From: Nitrospira sp.
GTDB taxonomy: Bacteria > Nitrospirota > Nitrospiria > Nitrospirales > Nitrospiraceae
NCBI GenBank assembly: GCA_024330965.1
Contig: JANDJL010000002.1
Coordinates: 62,001 to 126,000, forward strand
DNA: 64,000 bases
Direction: 5' to 3'
Shown here: in pieces, positions 20,054 to 28,009 of the stretch
Layout: the number at the start of each line of letters is the position of its first letter
How positions within the stretch are numbered: position 1 is the first letter of the stretch
Made by a program: the position numbers and the translations under genes
The notes under the pieces: model-generated
Told to the model about the DNA's origin: nothing
The model's input: only the letters and a program-made list of their open reading frames with translations
Database searches by the model: none

Positions 20054-20818
20054 TTATCCTTCCCGCGTCATCTGTTCAGCACGATGCCCGAACATCGCCG
20101 CGCTGCCCGCTCCTCCTGGAACCGGCGCAAACGCGAGGGGATTCGTGTGGGTCTTGCCGCCGTGCACTCTCGATTGCGTGCCGGTGAAACGCACGTTTTC
20201 ACCGTTCTCCGGCAGCTTGATACCCATTTCCTCGCGCACGCGCTTGAAGATCTGCGCCACTCGCCTCAATTTGGCAGTGTCCGCGTCGCGAATCGTCATC
20301 ATGGCATCTTCATGCCCCTGTTCAGCACAAATCGCCATCGTACAACAGTTCGTCCCCGCTCGAATCATTTTGAGCGTCAAATTGGCGTAATGGCAATGCA
20401 CCCCCACAAAAATGCAGGCCTCGATTTTATTTCCCCAAATGGTGAGGTTCGGATGGTTGGGATTAATGACTTCCTCCGGATCGATCTTGGGATACTTAGG
20501 CCGATAGTCCGGCATAGGGATAATCATCACTTCCGGGATCTGCGCGGCGATTTCAAGCGTGGCCCTGGCCTTTTCCACCGCGTGATCATTCCAGGCCCAA
20601 AGAATCAGCGGGCCGGGAAAGATCGTCGGATTCTGACTCGTCAACATCTTCCTGGCCATCTCTTCGATGACGACTTCCTCATTCGGCTCAAGCAGCCCAT
20701 ACAACAACCCTTGACCTGGATCCGGCAGTGAAACGCCCAACTGAGCCGCCGACGGCGGGTGGAACCCAGCCGGTCCTGGTACGATGATACGTTCTCTCGT
20801 GTCTTGTGTAGTAGCCAC
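20054..20818 (-). CDS. forE: 2-oxoacid:ferredoxin oxidoreductase, putative epsilon subunit
   Basis: The 254-residue protein starts with GTG at 20818, seven bases after GGGGAG. It lies between the delta and alpha genes, and five-subunit oxidoreductases of Hydrogenobacter type carry one such extra subunit. Visible traits are TIFPGPLILWAWNDHAVEKA, EACIFVGVHCHYANLTLKMI and the Cys pair in AGTNCCTMAICAEQGHED. The mid-section resembles the 2-oxoacid oxidoreductase or CODH/ACS-associated domain that binds a regulatory or structural interface. No TPP or ferredoxin motif is present. The assignment as epsilon rests mainly on position; its exact role is unknown. Confidence 0.72.
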   Translation of the reverse strand: MATTQDTRERIIVPGPAGFHPPSAAQLGVSLPDPGQGLLYGLLEPNEEVVIEEMARKMLTSQNPTIFPGPLILWAWNDHAVEKARATLEIAAQIPEVMIIPMPDYRPKYPKIDPEEVINPNHPNLTIWGNKIEACIFVGVHCHYANLTLKMIRAGTNCCTMAICAEQGHEDAMMTIRDADTAKLRRVAQIFKRVREEMGIKLPENGENVRFTGTQSRVHGGKTHTNPLAFAPVPGGAGSAAMFGHRAEQMTREG

Positions 20819-20843
20819 GCCCGTTCTCCCCTTTCCCGCCTAA

Positions 20844-21167
20844 TTACCCGATGACCGGACTGGTCAACACGGCCGTCGTGCTCTTTTCTCCATACATAAT
20901 GTTTTCCGTTAAAGCGGCTTGCGGCAATTGATCGATCATGATCATCTTGATCGCATGATTCTTCGCCATGTTGTCACAGACCCAGACACACTGCGCACAA
21001 CCCTTGCACCGATCAACCGCAACATAGGCCGAACCGTATTTGAATCCCTTGTCCTTTCCCAGTTCGTCACTATACAGGATGGTGTTCGCCTCAGGACAAT
21101 ATTGCGTGCAGAGCTTGCAGTTCTTGGCGGCACAGATTTCAACGTTAATATCGGCGACAAGATACAT
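20844..21167 (-). CDS. forD: 2-oxoacid:ferredoxin oxidoreductase, delta (ferredoxin-like) subunit
   Basis: The ATG at 21167, with AAGGAG upstream, gives a 107-residue protein starting MYLVADINVEICAAKNCKLC. It holds two 4Fe-4S motifs, with Cys 12, 17, 20, 24 and Cys 54, 57, 60, 64 (CKGCAQCVWVC). The first motif has four rather than two residues between its first two Cys (C-x4-C-x2-C-x3-C). It carries electrons between the TPP centre and external ferredoxin. A longer frame from 21263 overlaps the gamma gene and is rejected. It lies 11 nt after the gamma gene. Confidence 0.92.
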   Translation of the reverse strand: MYLVADINVEICAAKNCKLCTQYCPEANTILYSDELGKDKGFKYGSAYVAVDRCKGCAQCVWVCDNMAKNHAIKMIMIDQLPQAALTENIMYGEKSTTAVLTSPVIG

Positions 21168-21178
21168 AATGCTCCTTC

Positions 21179-21898
21179 TTATGCCGTCGCGGCCGCAGCC
21201 ACTGGTGCCTCGGCTCGCTGGACATCCTTTGCGGCCCATCCGTGATCCACGGCATAGTTCCATGCCGCCCTCATGACGGCCACGTTCTTTTCAATCAGCT
21301 CCTGCTTTTTCTTGAACTTCCGTTCGACAACGCTGTCCAATGCCGCCGTCCCACCGGATACGACAAACCCTTTGCCGAGGAACCGATCCTTCACGGCCTG
21401 CTCCAACGCCTGCATGTTCGTCAACCCGGTGATGGCGCCGATACAGCCCATCAACGCCATATTCGTCGCCAAATCCATCCCCGACACTTCCAAAGAGATC
21501 TTTGTCGCCGGGATGTAGTACAGCTTCGCACGTCGCTCTTCCAATTCGCGTACTTGATCCTTGTGCAGCTTCATCGGTCCGTCGTTGTTGATTAGCACGA
21601 TCCCTTCTTCCTTGAGGCCGTAATAAAACGGCATGGTGTAGGACTTGCCGTGAGTGATGACTTGGGGGTGAAAGATGATAATAATGTGGGGAAACGTGAT
21701 TTCGCCGATCTCGTAAATCGGCTCATCCGACACCCGCACATAACTTTCGACGGGGGCCATCCGTTTTTCAGAACCGTAGAAGGGGACGATCGTGCTTTCC
21801 CCTCCAGCATTGATCACTGCCGTGCTCAGAATATGTGAGCCGGTCACGACTCCCTGCCCTCCGACTCCCGCCATTCGAATGTTAAACCGTCTTGCCAT
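21179..21898 (-). CDS. forG: 2-oxoacid:ferredoxin oxidoreductase, gamma subunit
   Basis: The 239-residue protein starts MARRFNIRMAGVGGQGVVTG, the typical gamma-subunit opening with its glycine-rich GVGGQG loop. A further family segment is VPFYGSEKRMAPVESYVRVSDEP. The C-terminal 60 residues are helical (VVERKFKKKQELIEKN) and end in an Ala-rich tail. I chose the ATG at 21898, preceded by GGAGGGTGACA, over a GTG two codons earlier. It follows the beta gene by 23 nt. In the complex it forms a scaffold with the alpha and beta subunits. Confidence 0.92.
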   Translation of the reverse strand: MARRFNIRMAGVGGQGVVTGSHILSTAVINAGGESTIVPFYGSEKRMAPVESYVRVSDEPIYEIGEITFPHIIIIFHPQVITHGKSYTMPFYYGLKEEGIVLINNDGPMKLHKDQVRELEERRAKLYYIPATKISLEVSGMDLATNMALMGCIGAITGLTNMQALEQAVKDRFLGKGFVVSGGTAALDSVVERKFKKKQELIEKNVAVMRAAWNYAVDHGWAAKDVQRAEAPVAAAATA

Positions 21899-21921
21899 TG
21901 TCACCCTCCTTCCTTAAACGC

Positions 21922-22824
21922 TCAGGCTTTCCCAGAAATCGACGCAGCAGGAGCAGCCTGCTTGGCGAGAAACTCTTTGTAGCCATAGCGCTCGGTGAGG
22001 TATTGCTTGGCCTCTTCGCTCACGTATTCCATGAATTGATATCGGTCGTTCTCGACCGCCTTGGCATCTTCCATGACCTTATCGGTCGGAATCGCGTACT
22101 CGATGTTGCAGGACGTGTACGCCTGAATGTAGGAGGGCCCTATCTCTCGTGCGACCAACACCGCTTTCTTGATGACGCTCTCGACGCGACGGGGATTGTT
22201 CGGAACGACAGTTGCGACATACGCGCAACCGGCCACCTTCGCCAACTGCACCATGTCCATCTTCTCAAACTTCTTACCGAGTGGAGCCATCTTCAACACG
22301 GCTCCCTTGTTGGTCATGCCGCTTTCCTGGCCTCCGGTATTGCCATACACTTCGTTGTCGAGCATGATCGTCGTGAATCGTTCTTTTCGGAACCACGAAT
22401 GAAGCACCTGCTGAAGGCCGATGTCGGCGGTCCCGCCGTCTCCGGCCATCACGACCACATCCTTCGGCTTGTCGCCGAACCGCAACCGTAAACCGCGGGA
22501 CAACCCGCTGGCCACTCCATTTTGATCGCCGTAATTCCCGTACACGAACGGAATCGCCGCCTGCGAGATCGCCAGGCGCCCGCAACCGGCCGTACCGACC
22601 GTGATCGTATCTTCGGGGTTGGGGAACGCGATCATCGCCAGTCGAATAAAGAGCGTCATGGCGCACCCTGCACACATGGGATGCTCTTCGAGCACTTCCT
22701 TGAAGCTTCCCATCTGCGAGACGGTGACTTTCCTCCCGAAAGGACCATGTTCGACCATATCCCGGTATTCCTTGGGCATGAATTTTTCGAAGCCGTTTGA
22801 AAACTTCACATAATCGAGACTCAT
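21922..22824 (-). CDS. forB: 2-oxoacid:ferredoxin oxidoreductase, beta subunit (TPP-binding)
   Basis: The 300-residue protein has the TPP pyrophosphate and Mg motif GDGGTADIG at 128-136 and the companion NEVYGNTGGQESGM at about 157. Cys51, Cys54 and Cys81 (MCAGCAM and AGCGRLAIS) are placed like the proximal 4Fe-4S ligands of pyruvate:ferredoxin oxidoreductase beta subunits; the fourth ligand is probably one of the later Cys (such as in KVAGCAYVA). It is the first gene of the operon, with the start at 22824 after GGAGG. A promoter lies about 150 bp upstream, within a repeat-rich leader. Confidence 0.93.
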   Translation of the reverse strand: MSLDYVKFSNGFEKFMPKEYRDMVEHGPFGRKVTVSQMGSFKEVLEEHPMCAGCAMTLFIRLAMIAFPNPEDTITVGTAGCGRLAISQAAIPFVYGNYGDQNGVASGLSRGLRLRFGDKPKDVVVMAGDGGTADIGLQQVLHSWFRKERFTTIMLDNEVYGNTGGQESGMTNKGAVLKMAPLGKKFEKMDMVQLAKVAGCAYVATVVPNNPRRVESVIKKAVLVAREIGPSYIQAYTSCNIEYAIPTDKVMEDAKAVENDRYQFMEYVSEEAKQYLTERYGYKEFLAKQAAPAASISGKA

Positions 22825-22881
22825 CGAGCACCTCCGTTAATCTGCCGAGAACGCCGGCCCGTTATTGTTTTGCTGCTCAAT

Positions 22882-22909
22882 GCAACTGTCTCTTGGCAAC
22901 TGTCTCTTG
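22882..22909. repeat. 14-bp perfect tandem repeat in the forB leader
   Basis: GCAACTGTCTCTTG occurs twice, back to back, at 22882-22895 and 22896-22909. On the minus strand each copy reads CAAGAGACAGTTGC and lies in the 5' leader between the predicted promoter and the forB ATG. Confidence 0.95.
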
Positions 22910-22977
22910 AACCGTACCGAAGATGACAGGGAGAGGATGATGATGCTTCGCCCGGTCTTCCGACACCACCGCGCCCC

Positions 22978-23007
22978 ATCGTAGCAAAGCCCCAAAAAAC
23001 CTGTCAA
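22978..23007 (-). promoter_or_regulatory. Sigma70-type promoter of the 2-oxoacid oxidoreductase operon
   Basis: On the minus strand, a perfect -35 TTGACA (23002-23007) is separated by 18 nt from a -10 TACGAT (22978-22983). The predicted start is near 22971, which leaves a leader of about 147 nt before forB. The 19-bp tandem repeat at 23009-23046 abuts the -35 element on its upstream side, where an activator would bind. Confidence 0.6.
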
Positions 23008-23008
23008 T

Positions 23009-23046
23009 CTCTTGCTCTTGTGGTTGCCTCTTGCTCTTGTGGTTGC
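23009..23046. repeat. 19-bp perfect tandem repeat upstream of the forB promoter
   Basis: CTCTTGCTCTTGTGGTTGC occurs twice in direct contact (23009-23027 and 23028-23046). Each copy contains two CTCTTG hexamers. Together with the 14-bp repeat at 22882-22909, this places six CTCTTG (CAAGAG on minus) copies in about 150 bp. Confidence 0.95.
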
Positions 23047-23269
23047 AGCACTCGATTGACGTCACTACAGTATAATGCCCGCGCGTTTTGCTCAACTTCT
23101 CAGAAGGCCCATGTCAGACGAAAGAAGGCCTAGTGGCAGTCCCCCCTGTAGGCCGTTCGCCTCAAATCCGCGCTCTGCAAGCCTGTCTATCACAAGAAGG
23201 TGGAACGTTGGAACAAGCCGCGAACGAATCGATTGCCGATGCGCTCGGATCCGTTTACACTGTCAGACC

Positions 23270-23518
23270 ATGATTCGCCGCGTGCTGATTCCAGGAGAAG
23301 ACGACGCCGGGGACAATGTCGGCGGAGTCCATAAGCGACCGCCGATCCCGGATGATTCTCCCAAGGCCGAATGCCCTAAATTCATGGCCCACGGACCCTG
23401 CGGAGGCGTACGCAAAGGCGGATTCTGTGAGGTCTACCCTGACATGCAGTGCCCGTGGGTTGCACTATTTGTTGAGTTGGAAAAAATCGGCCACACCGAG
23501 TGGATGAAACAGGTGTGA
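23270..23518 (+). CDS. MetV-like zinc protein (methylenetetrahydrofolate reductase C-terminal domain)
   Basis: From the ATG at 23270 the product is 82 residues. The core KAECPKFMAHGPCGGVRKGG followed by FCEVYPDMQCPWV, with Cys35, Cys44, Cys53 and Cys61, matches the MTHFR C-terminal domain family (MetV). In acetogens MetV is the zinc partner of MetF. Here metF lies 2 kb away on the other strand, so the two parts are separate genes. A perfect TATAAT occurs at 23071-23076, but without a matching -35. No clear ribosome-binding site precedes the ATG. The family call is from the Cys/Gly pattern; partnership with MetF is inferred. Confidence 0.72.
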   Translation: MIRRVLIPGEDDAGDNVGGVHKRPPIPDDSPKAECPKFMAHGPCGGVRKGGFCEVYPDMQCPWVALFVELEKIGHTEWMKQV

Positions 23519-23617
23519 GGCATGATGCGGCTTCTCGTAAATCAGCGGAACACGGGGACCAAAAGGGACTTCATCCCCAGCGGAACGAGCATGCTATCGT
23601 AAAGGATGAGGAGAAAC

Positions 23618-24028
23618 ATGCGACGCAAGAGCAACATTACCAAGACAACGCGATTAGGCTACAACGAAAGGCACGCCAAGAGCGGAATCGATGCGCCGCT
23701 GCCTGATATCGAAACCTTTCCCAACCAGTACAAAGGGTATGAGATCACCATCGACATTCCCGAGTACACGGCCATCTGTCCCAAAACCAAGTTGCCGGAC
23801 TTCGGCACCATTACACTCCACTACATGCCGGACAAGGAATGTCTCGAACTCAAGTCGCTCAAACTGTATATCCACGCCTACCGCAATCTCGGCATCTTCT
23901 ACGAAAACGCCGTCAACCGCATCCTGCACGATGTCGTCAAGGCCTGCAAGCCGGTATGGGCCAAGGTGACCGGGACGTTCAGCGCCCGGGGAGGCCTCTC
24001 GAGCAAAATCGAAGCGCGGTATCCGTGA
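23618..24028 (+). CDS. queF: NADPH-dependent 7-cyano-7-deazaguanine reductase QueF (short type)
   Basis: The 136-residue protein matches the short, unimodular QueF type. The nucleophilic Cys54 lies in TAICPKTKLPDFG, which also supplies the conserved Asp61. The signature ECLELKSLKLYIHAYRNLGI follows, with the ExKS-LK core. It reduces preQ0 to preQ1 in queuosine biosynthesis. I chose the ATG at 23618, five bases after GAGGAG, over one four codons earlier. No preQ1 riboswitch is recognisable in the 100 nt before it. No other queuosine gene is nearby. Confidence 0.95.
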   Translation: MRRKSNITKTTRLGYNERHAKSGIDAPLPDIETFPNQYKGYEITIDIPEYTAICPKTKLPDFGTITLHYMPDKECLELKSLKLYIHAYRNLGIFYENAVNRILHDVVKACKPVWAKVTGTFSARGGLSSKIEARYP

Positions 24029-24112
24029 ACCTCGCCAGTCGTCAATCGATTGGATGGCCGATATCGCCATCCCAAACGACGAATGACTGCTGACAGTTGA
24101 CAGTTTTTCCCC

Positions 24113-24916
24113 ATGGCCATCTATGCAATCGGCGACATTCAAGGCTGTTTGAAATCCCTCCATACGCTCCTCGATCGGATTTCTTTCCATCCGTCCGGAG
24201 ATCGGCTCTGGCTGGTCGGGGACCTCGTCAACCGGGGGCCCGATTCGCTGGGCGTCCTCCGACATCTCAAGGAACTCGGGTCGTCGGCGCAGATCGTCCT
24301 CGGAAATCACGACCTCTTTTTGCTCGCCGTGGCGGAAGGAACTCTTCCATTACGACCCAACGACACCCTACATGAGGTGCTGGCCGCCCCCGATCGAGAT
24401 GACCTGTTGTCGTGGCTCAGGCAAAAGCCCCTCCATTACCACGAAGGGACATACCTCATGATCCATGCCGGCTTGCTCCCCCAGTGGACCGTGGAAGAAG
24501 CGGTCGAGTACGCGCGTGAGGTCGAGAGGGTTCTCGCGGGACCAGACCACCGACAATTTCTCCAGCACCTGTTTCACGATCCACCGCGATCATGGTCAGA
24601 CGGCCTCCGCGGTTGGGAGCGATTGACGACGATCGCCCGCGTGCTGACACGATTGCGCACCTGCACGCCAACGGGTGAGATGTCGAATTTTTCCGGACCG
24701 CCCGACCGAGCCCCGACCGGATTTGCTCCCTGGTTCCAACTGCCTCACCCCCGCGGACGCGACACGACCGTCATCACGGGTCATTGGGCCGCCCTCGGCC
24801 TCAGATTGGCACCGGATCACATCGCCCTAGACACAGGATGCGTATGGGGCAGGCAGCTCACGGCAGTGCGGCTTGAGGATCGAGCGGTCTTTCAAATTGA
24901 CTCGCTGGAGCGGTAA
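24113..24916 (+). CDS. apaH: Symmetrical bis(5'-nucleosyl)-tetraphosphatase
   Basis: The 267-residue metallophosphatase starts MAIYAIGDIQGCLKSLHTLL (GDxxG, metal binding). It continues with WLVGDLVNRGPDSL (GDxxNRG) and VLGNHDLFLLAV (GNHD), then a late ITGHWAALG and DTGCVWGRQL. Order and length fit ApaH. It splits diadenosine tetraphosphate into two ADP and may also act on capped RNA. It starts 84 nt after queF on the same strand and ends convergent with panB, 33 nt away. Confidence 0.95.
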   Translation: MAIYAIGDIQGCLKSLHTLLDRISFHPSGDRLWLVGDLVNRGPDSLGVLRHLKELGSSAQIVLGNHDLFLLAVAEGTLPLRPNDTLHEVLAAPDRDDLLSWLRQKPLHYHEGTYLMIHAGLLPQWTVEEAVEYAREVERVLAGPDHRQFLQHLFHDPPRSWSDGLRGWERLTTIARVLTRLRTCTPTGEMSNFSGPPDRAPTGFAPWFQLPHPRGRDTTVITGHWAALGLRLAPDHIALDTGCVWGRQLTAVRLEDRAVFQIDSLER

Positions 24917-24949
24917 GAGGAAGACGCGCCGCTCGGCGAGATTCGGCAT

Positions 24950-25738
24950 TCAGTGATAGGATTCCGGGTCCGACGGAAATTTCCCCTGTTCAACTTCTTC
25001 TTTATATCGACGGATGGCTTGAAGCGCCTCCATCCTGAGACGCGCATAGGGTTTGACGAACTTCGGCACAAAGTCATCGAACAGACCGAGCAAATCGTAC
25101 AGCACCAGCACTTGCCCGTCACAGTGGGGACCGGCACCGATTCCGATCGTGGGAATCGTGAGCTGTTCCGTGACGGTCTTAGCCAAGAGAGCCGGAATCG
25201 CCTCCAACACGATCGCCTGCGCCCCGGCCCGCTCCAAAATCTTTGCGTCGGCGATCAGTTGTTCAGCCTGGCTCTTGTCCTTCCCCTGCACCTTGTAGCC
25301 GCCATATTGATTGACCGATTGTGGCGTCATGCCGAGATGCCCGACGACGGGGATTCCGATATTGGTCATGGCCTCCACGCGATCGGCGACGGCCGCCCCT
25401 CCTTCCAACTTTACAGCATGAGCACCGGCCCGGAGAAATCGTCCCGCATTGCGCAGTGCCTCTTCTTTGCTCACCTGGTACGACATGAAGGGCATATCAC
25501 CGATGACCAGCGATCGTTGTACGGTGCGAGCCACCAACATCGTATGGTAGAGCATCTCGTTCATGGTGACCGACAACGTCGTAGGCTTTCCTTGCACGAC
25601 TATTCCCAGCGAATCGCCGACCAGGATCGTCTCAATACCCGCTTGTTCGACGATGCGCGCAAACAGCGCGTCGTAGGCGGTCACCACGACGATTTTCTTT
25701 TTGTCCCGTTTATACCGCTGCAAGTCGGGAACGGTCAT
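24950..25738 (-). CDS. panB: 3-methyl-2-oxobutanoate hydroxymethyltransferase (PanB)
   Basis: The start at 25738 gives a 262-residue protein beginning MTVPDLQRYKRDKKKIVVVT, normal for PanB. Motifs are TAYDALFARIVEQAG, ILVGDSLGIVVQGKPTT, KLEGG (substrate Lys and Glu) and GHLGMTPQSVNQYGGYKVQG. It transfers a hydroxymethyl group from 5,10-methylene-THF to 2-oxoisovalerate in pantothenate and CoA synthesis. The ATG overlaps the metF stop by one base (TGATG), which indicates translational coupling. A longer frame from 25816 is inside metF and is rejected. Confidence 0.96.
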   Translation of the reverse strand: MTVPDLQRYKRDKKKIVVVTAYDALFARIVEQAGIETILVGDSLGIVVQGKPTTLSVTMNEMLYHTMLVARTVQRSLVIGDMPFMSYQVSKEEALRNAGRFLRAGAHAVKLEGGAAVADRVEAMTNIGIPVVGHLGMTPQSVNQYGGYKVQGKDKSQAEQLIADAKILERAGAQAIVLEAIPALLAKTVTEQLTIPTIGIGAGPHCDGQVLVLYDLLGLFDDFVPKFVKPYARLRMEALQAIRRYKEEVEQGKFPSDPESYH

Positions 25739-26625
25739 CAGCCGATCTGGGCCTTGGTGAGAATTTCTCCGATTCGATGGATACCCTTGAGCGCCATAAC
25801 ATGGACGCCGTCGCAATGGGGGCGCACGGCCTTGATTGTCTCAACGGCAATCTCGACGCCCACTTCCTCCGATTTGTCACCGGCTTTCCGCAACGCATCG
25901 ATCAGGTCTTGCGGCACCGACATCCCGGGGATGTTCGCGTTCATATACTCCGCCATTTTTGCATTGCGGAGAAGCAAAATCCCAGCCAATACTTTCACCT
26001 TGTACGGACGCACCGCCTTCATGAAACCGGCAAATACCTCGGGATTGTAAACAGCCTGGGTTTGAAAGAATTCCGCACCGGCCTTCACTTTCACTTCGAA
26101 CTTGGCCATGACCGGCCCGACCAGTTCAGCTTCCGGCGTAACGGCCGCGCCGATGGTAAACGAGGTGGCGCCATCGAGCTTATTCCCGACCATGTCATGC
26201 CCTTCATTAAGCCTCCGAACCATCTGCATGACTTGAACCGAGTCCAAATCATAGACGGGCTTCGCGTCCTTATGGTCGCCGACGGTCGGATAGTCTCCCG
26301 TCAGACACAAAACGTTCCTGATGCCGAGCATGTGGGCGCCAAGCAGGTCGGATTGCATCGCGATGCGGTTTCGATCTCGACAGGTAAGCTGCATCACCGG
26401 ATCATGTCCCATTTCGTAGAGCAAGCGACACACCGGCAACGACCCGGCCCGCACCACGGCGGCGGTGTTGTCCGTCACGTTCACCCCGTGAATCCGCCCC
26501 AGCAACTGCTTGGCGCTATCCAGAATACCGGTAATGTTCGTGCCTTTTGGAGGGTTGTACTCCACCGTAACCGCAAACTGCCCTTGATTCAGAACATCCT
26601 TCAGTCGTCTGGGCTCTCGCGTCAT
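25738..26625 (-). CDS. metF: 5,10-methylenetetrahydrofolate reductase
   Basis: The 295-residue TIM-barrel protein shows MetF features: FAVTVEYNPPKGTN with the catalytic Glu, GVNVTDN, MQLTCRDRNR (folate site) and NVLCLTGDYPTVGDH (flavin site). It converts 5,10-methylene-THF to 5-methyl-THF for methionine synthesis. The ATG at 26625 follows GAGGTGATGTC. It is the first gene of a two-gene unit with panB, and both compete for the same folate. It has no C-terminal MetV domain; a MetV-like protein is encoded separately at 23270. Confidence 0.95.
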   Translation of the reverse strand: MTREPRRLKDVLNQGQFAVTVEYNPPKGTNITGILDSAKQLLGRIHGVNVTDNTAAVVRAGSLPVCRLLYEMGHDPVMQLTCRDRNRIAMQSDLLGAHMLGIRNVLCLTGDYPTVGDHKDAKPVYDLDSVQVMQMVRRLNEGHDMVGNKLDGATSFTIGAAVTPEAELVGPVMAKFEVKVKAGAEFFQTQAVYNPEVFAGFMKAVRPYKVKVLAGILLLRNAKMAEYMNANIPGMSVPQDLIDALRKAGDKSEEVGVEIAVETIKAVRPHCDGVHVMALKGIHRIGEILTKAQIG

Positions 26626-26815
26626 GACATCACCTCAGCACACCGCCTCAGCATTTCACATGAGTGCCTGCTTTGAAGATGAAGATAAGGGTGACCACGG
26701 TCATCTCGTCAGCACGATCCCGCCCACGCCGAACCGACGGCCACCGCCCCCGACCTATGACAAGCAACTTGCCACTGCCCCCGCATCTCCAAGATGAGAG
26801 CCCTGACCATAAGCC

Positions 26816-27676
26816 CTACAACAACCCGACACTTCGCTTAGCCGACTCCACCGTATTGGCCAACAACATCGCGATCGTCATAGGCCCTACCCCACCGGGT
26901 ACCGGGCTGATCCAGCTTGCCTTCTCCCGCACCGGCTCAAAATCGACGTCGCCGCACAATTTCCCGTCCGGCAATTTGTTGGTGCCGACGTCGATCACCA
27001 CCGCCCCCTCTTTGACCATGTCCGCCGTCACGAACTTCGCCTTCCCGATCGCCACGAGCAACAGATCGGCTTCGCGGCACACGGCCGGCAGGTCTTTGGT
27101 CTTGGAATGACAGATGGTGACGGTGGCATTGCGATGCAAGAGCATCAGCGCCAACGGTTTCCCCACAATATTGCTCCGGCCGACGACGACCGCCCGCTTG
27201 CCCTCGATCGTCACACCCGTCGATTCGATCATTTTGATGACTCCCTTGGGCGTGCAAGCTTCGAAGACGGGGTTCCCCTCGACCAGCCTTCCAAAGTTAT
27301 AAGGATGAAACCCATCGGCATCTTTATGGGGGGATACGGCCTCGAGAACGACCCGACTGTCGATGTGTTTGGGCAACGGCAACTGGACCAAAATGCCGTG
27401 GACCTTGGGATCGACGTTTTTTTTCTCGATCAGCGCGAGCAACTCGGCCTGTGTCGTCGAAGCGGGCAGTTTGTGGTCATCCACGTAGATGCCGGCCAAT
27501 TCGCAGGCCTTCTGCTTATTCTTCACATAGAGATGCGACGCAGGATCGTCGCCGACCAAAATCGTCGCCAAGCCGGGCCTGACACCGGTCTTCTCCAATA
27601 CCGCCGCCGACTCGATCGCCAAACGCTCTCTCACCTGCTGAGCCAAAGCTTTTCCGTCAATCAATTGTGCCGCCAC
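26816..27676 (-). CDS. folD: Bifunctional methylenetetrahydrofolate dehydrogenase / cyclohydrolase
   Basis: The product is 286 residues when begun at the GTG at 27676 (VAAQLIDGKALAQQ), which has GGGGGAG just upstream; a TTG at 27715 would add 13 residues. FolD motifs are SHLYVKNKQKAC (catalytic Lys), ILVQLPLPKHID and FEACTPKGVIKMI. The NADP-binding VVVGRSNIVGKPLALMLLH and the late SPVPGGVGPMTIAMLLANT follow. It interconverts 5,10-methylene- and 10-formyl-THF. It lies upstream of metF-panB, separated by 190 bp with no recognised site, and supplies their shared cofactor. Confidence 0.96.
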   Translation of the reverse strand: MAAQLIDGKALAQQVRERLAIESAAVLEKTGVRPGLATILVGDDPASHLYVKNKQKACELAGIYVDDHKLPASTTQAELLALIEKKNVDPKVHGILVQLPLPKHIDSRVVLEAVSPHKDADGFHPYNFGRLVEGNPVFEACTPKGVIKMIESTGVTIEGKRAVVVGRSNIVGKPLALMLLHRNATVTICHSKTKDLPAVCREADLLLVAIGKAKFVTADMVKEGAVVIDVGTNKLPDGKLCGDVDFEPVREKASWISPVPGGVGPMTIAMLLANTVESAKRSVGLL

Positions 27677-27913
27677 GATCTCCCCCCGACTGTAAAATGT
27701 GAAGTCCCGGCTCAAGAAAGGGCCACTCCCGAGCCTCCTTCAGCCACGCCTCCTCTTTCCGAGTCGCAGCTCGCATTGCCATAAATAAGAAGTGCGCCAA
27801 CTTAGCAGGGCATTTTTGCCCAAGTCAACGATGCGGGCCGATCAGCCATAACAAGAATTGCGATACCGTGTGCCGCCTTATCATTTGATCTGAGTCACCT
27901 TGAAGCCCTTTCC

Positions 27914-27943
27914 TTGACACCGTCTTTTACCATTGGCTAGGAT
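27914..27943 (+). promoter_or_regulatory. Sigma70-type promoter for the beta-propeller gene
   Basis: A perfect -35 TTGACA (27914-27919), an 18-nt spacer and a -10 TAGGAT (27938-27943) lie upstream of the ATG at 28010. The leader would be about 60 nt and contains the 12-bp tandem repeat at 27957-27980. Confidence 0.5.
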
Positions 27944-27956
27944 GCTCTCGATCCAT

Positions 27957-27980
27957 CCAACAACGTCACCAACAACGTCG
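27957..27980. repeat. 12-bp imperfect tandem repeat in a leader
   Basis: CCAACAACGTCA (27957-27968) is followed directly by CCAACAACGTCG (27969-27980), 11 of 12 bases identical. It lies between the promoter at 27914 and the start codon at 28010. Confidence 0.9.
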
Positions 27981-28009
27981 GCCAAACAACCACGTCGCTG
28001 TCAACTTTG

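Noticed and set aside
23519..23617. preQ1 riboswitch before queF
   Set aside because: The short leader has no recognisable stem with the A-rich preQ1 tail.
26626..26815. SAM or folate riboswitch before metF
   Set aside because: I could not build the conserved stems by eye; the stretch is mostly unstructured.
27808..27821. Hairpin GGGCATTTTTGCCC as a terminator
   Set aside because: The stem is only five base pairs with no T tract after it, and no gene on either strand ends nearby.
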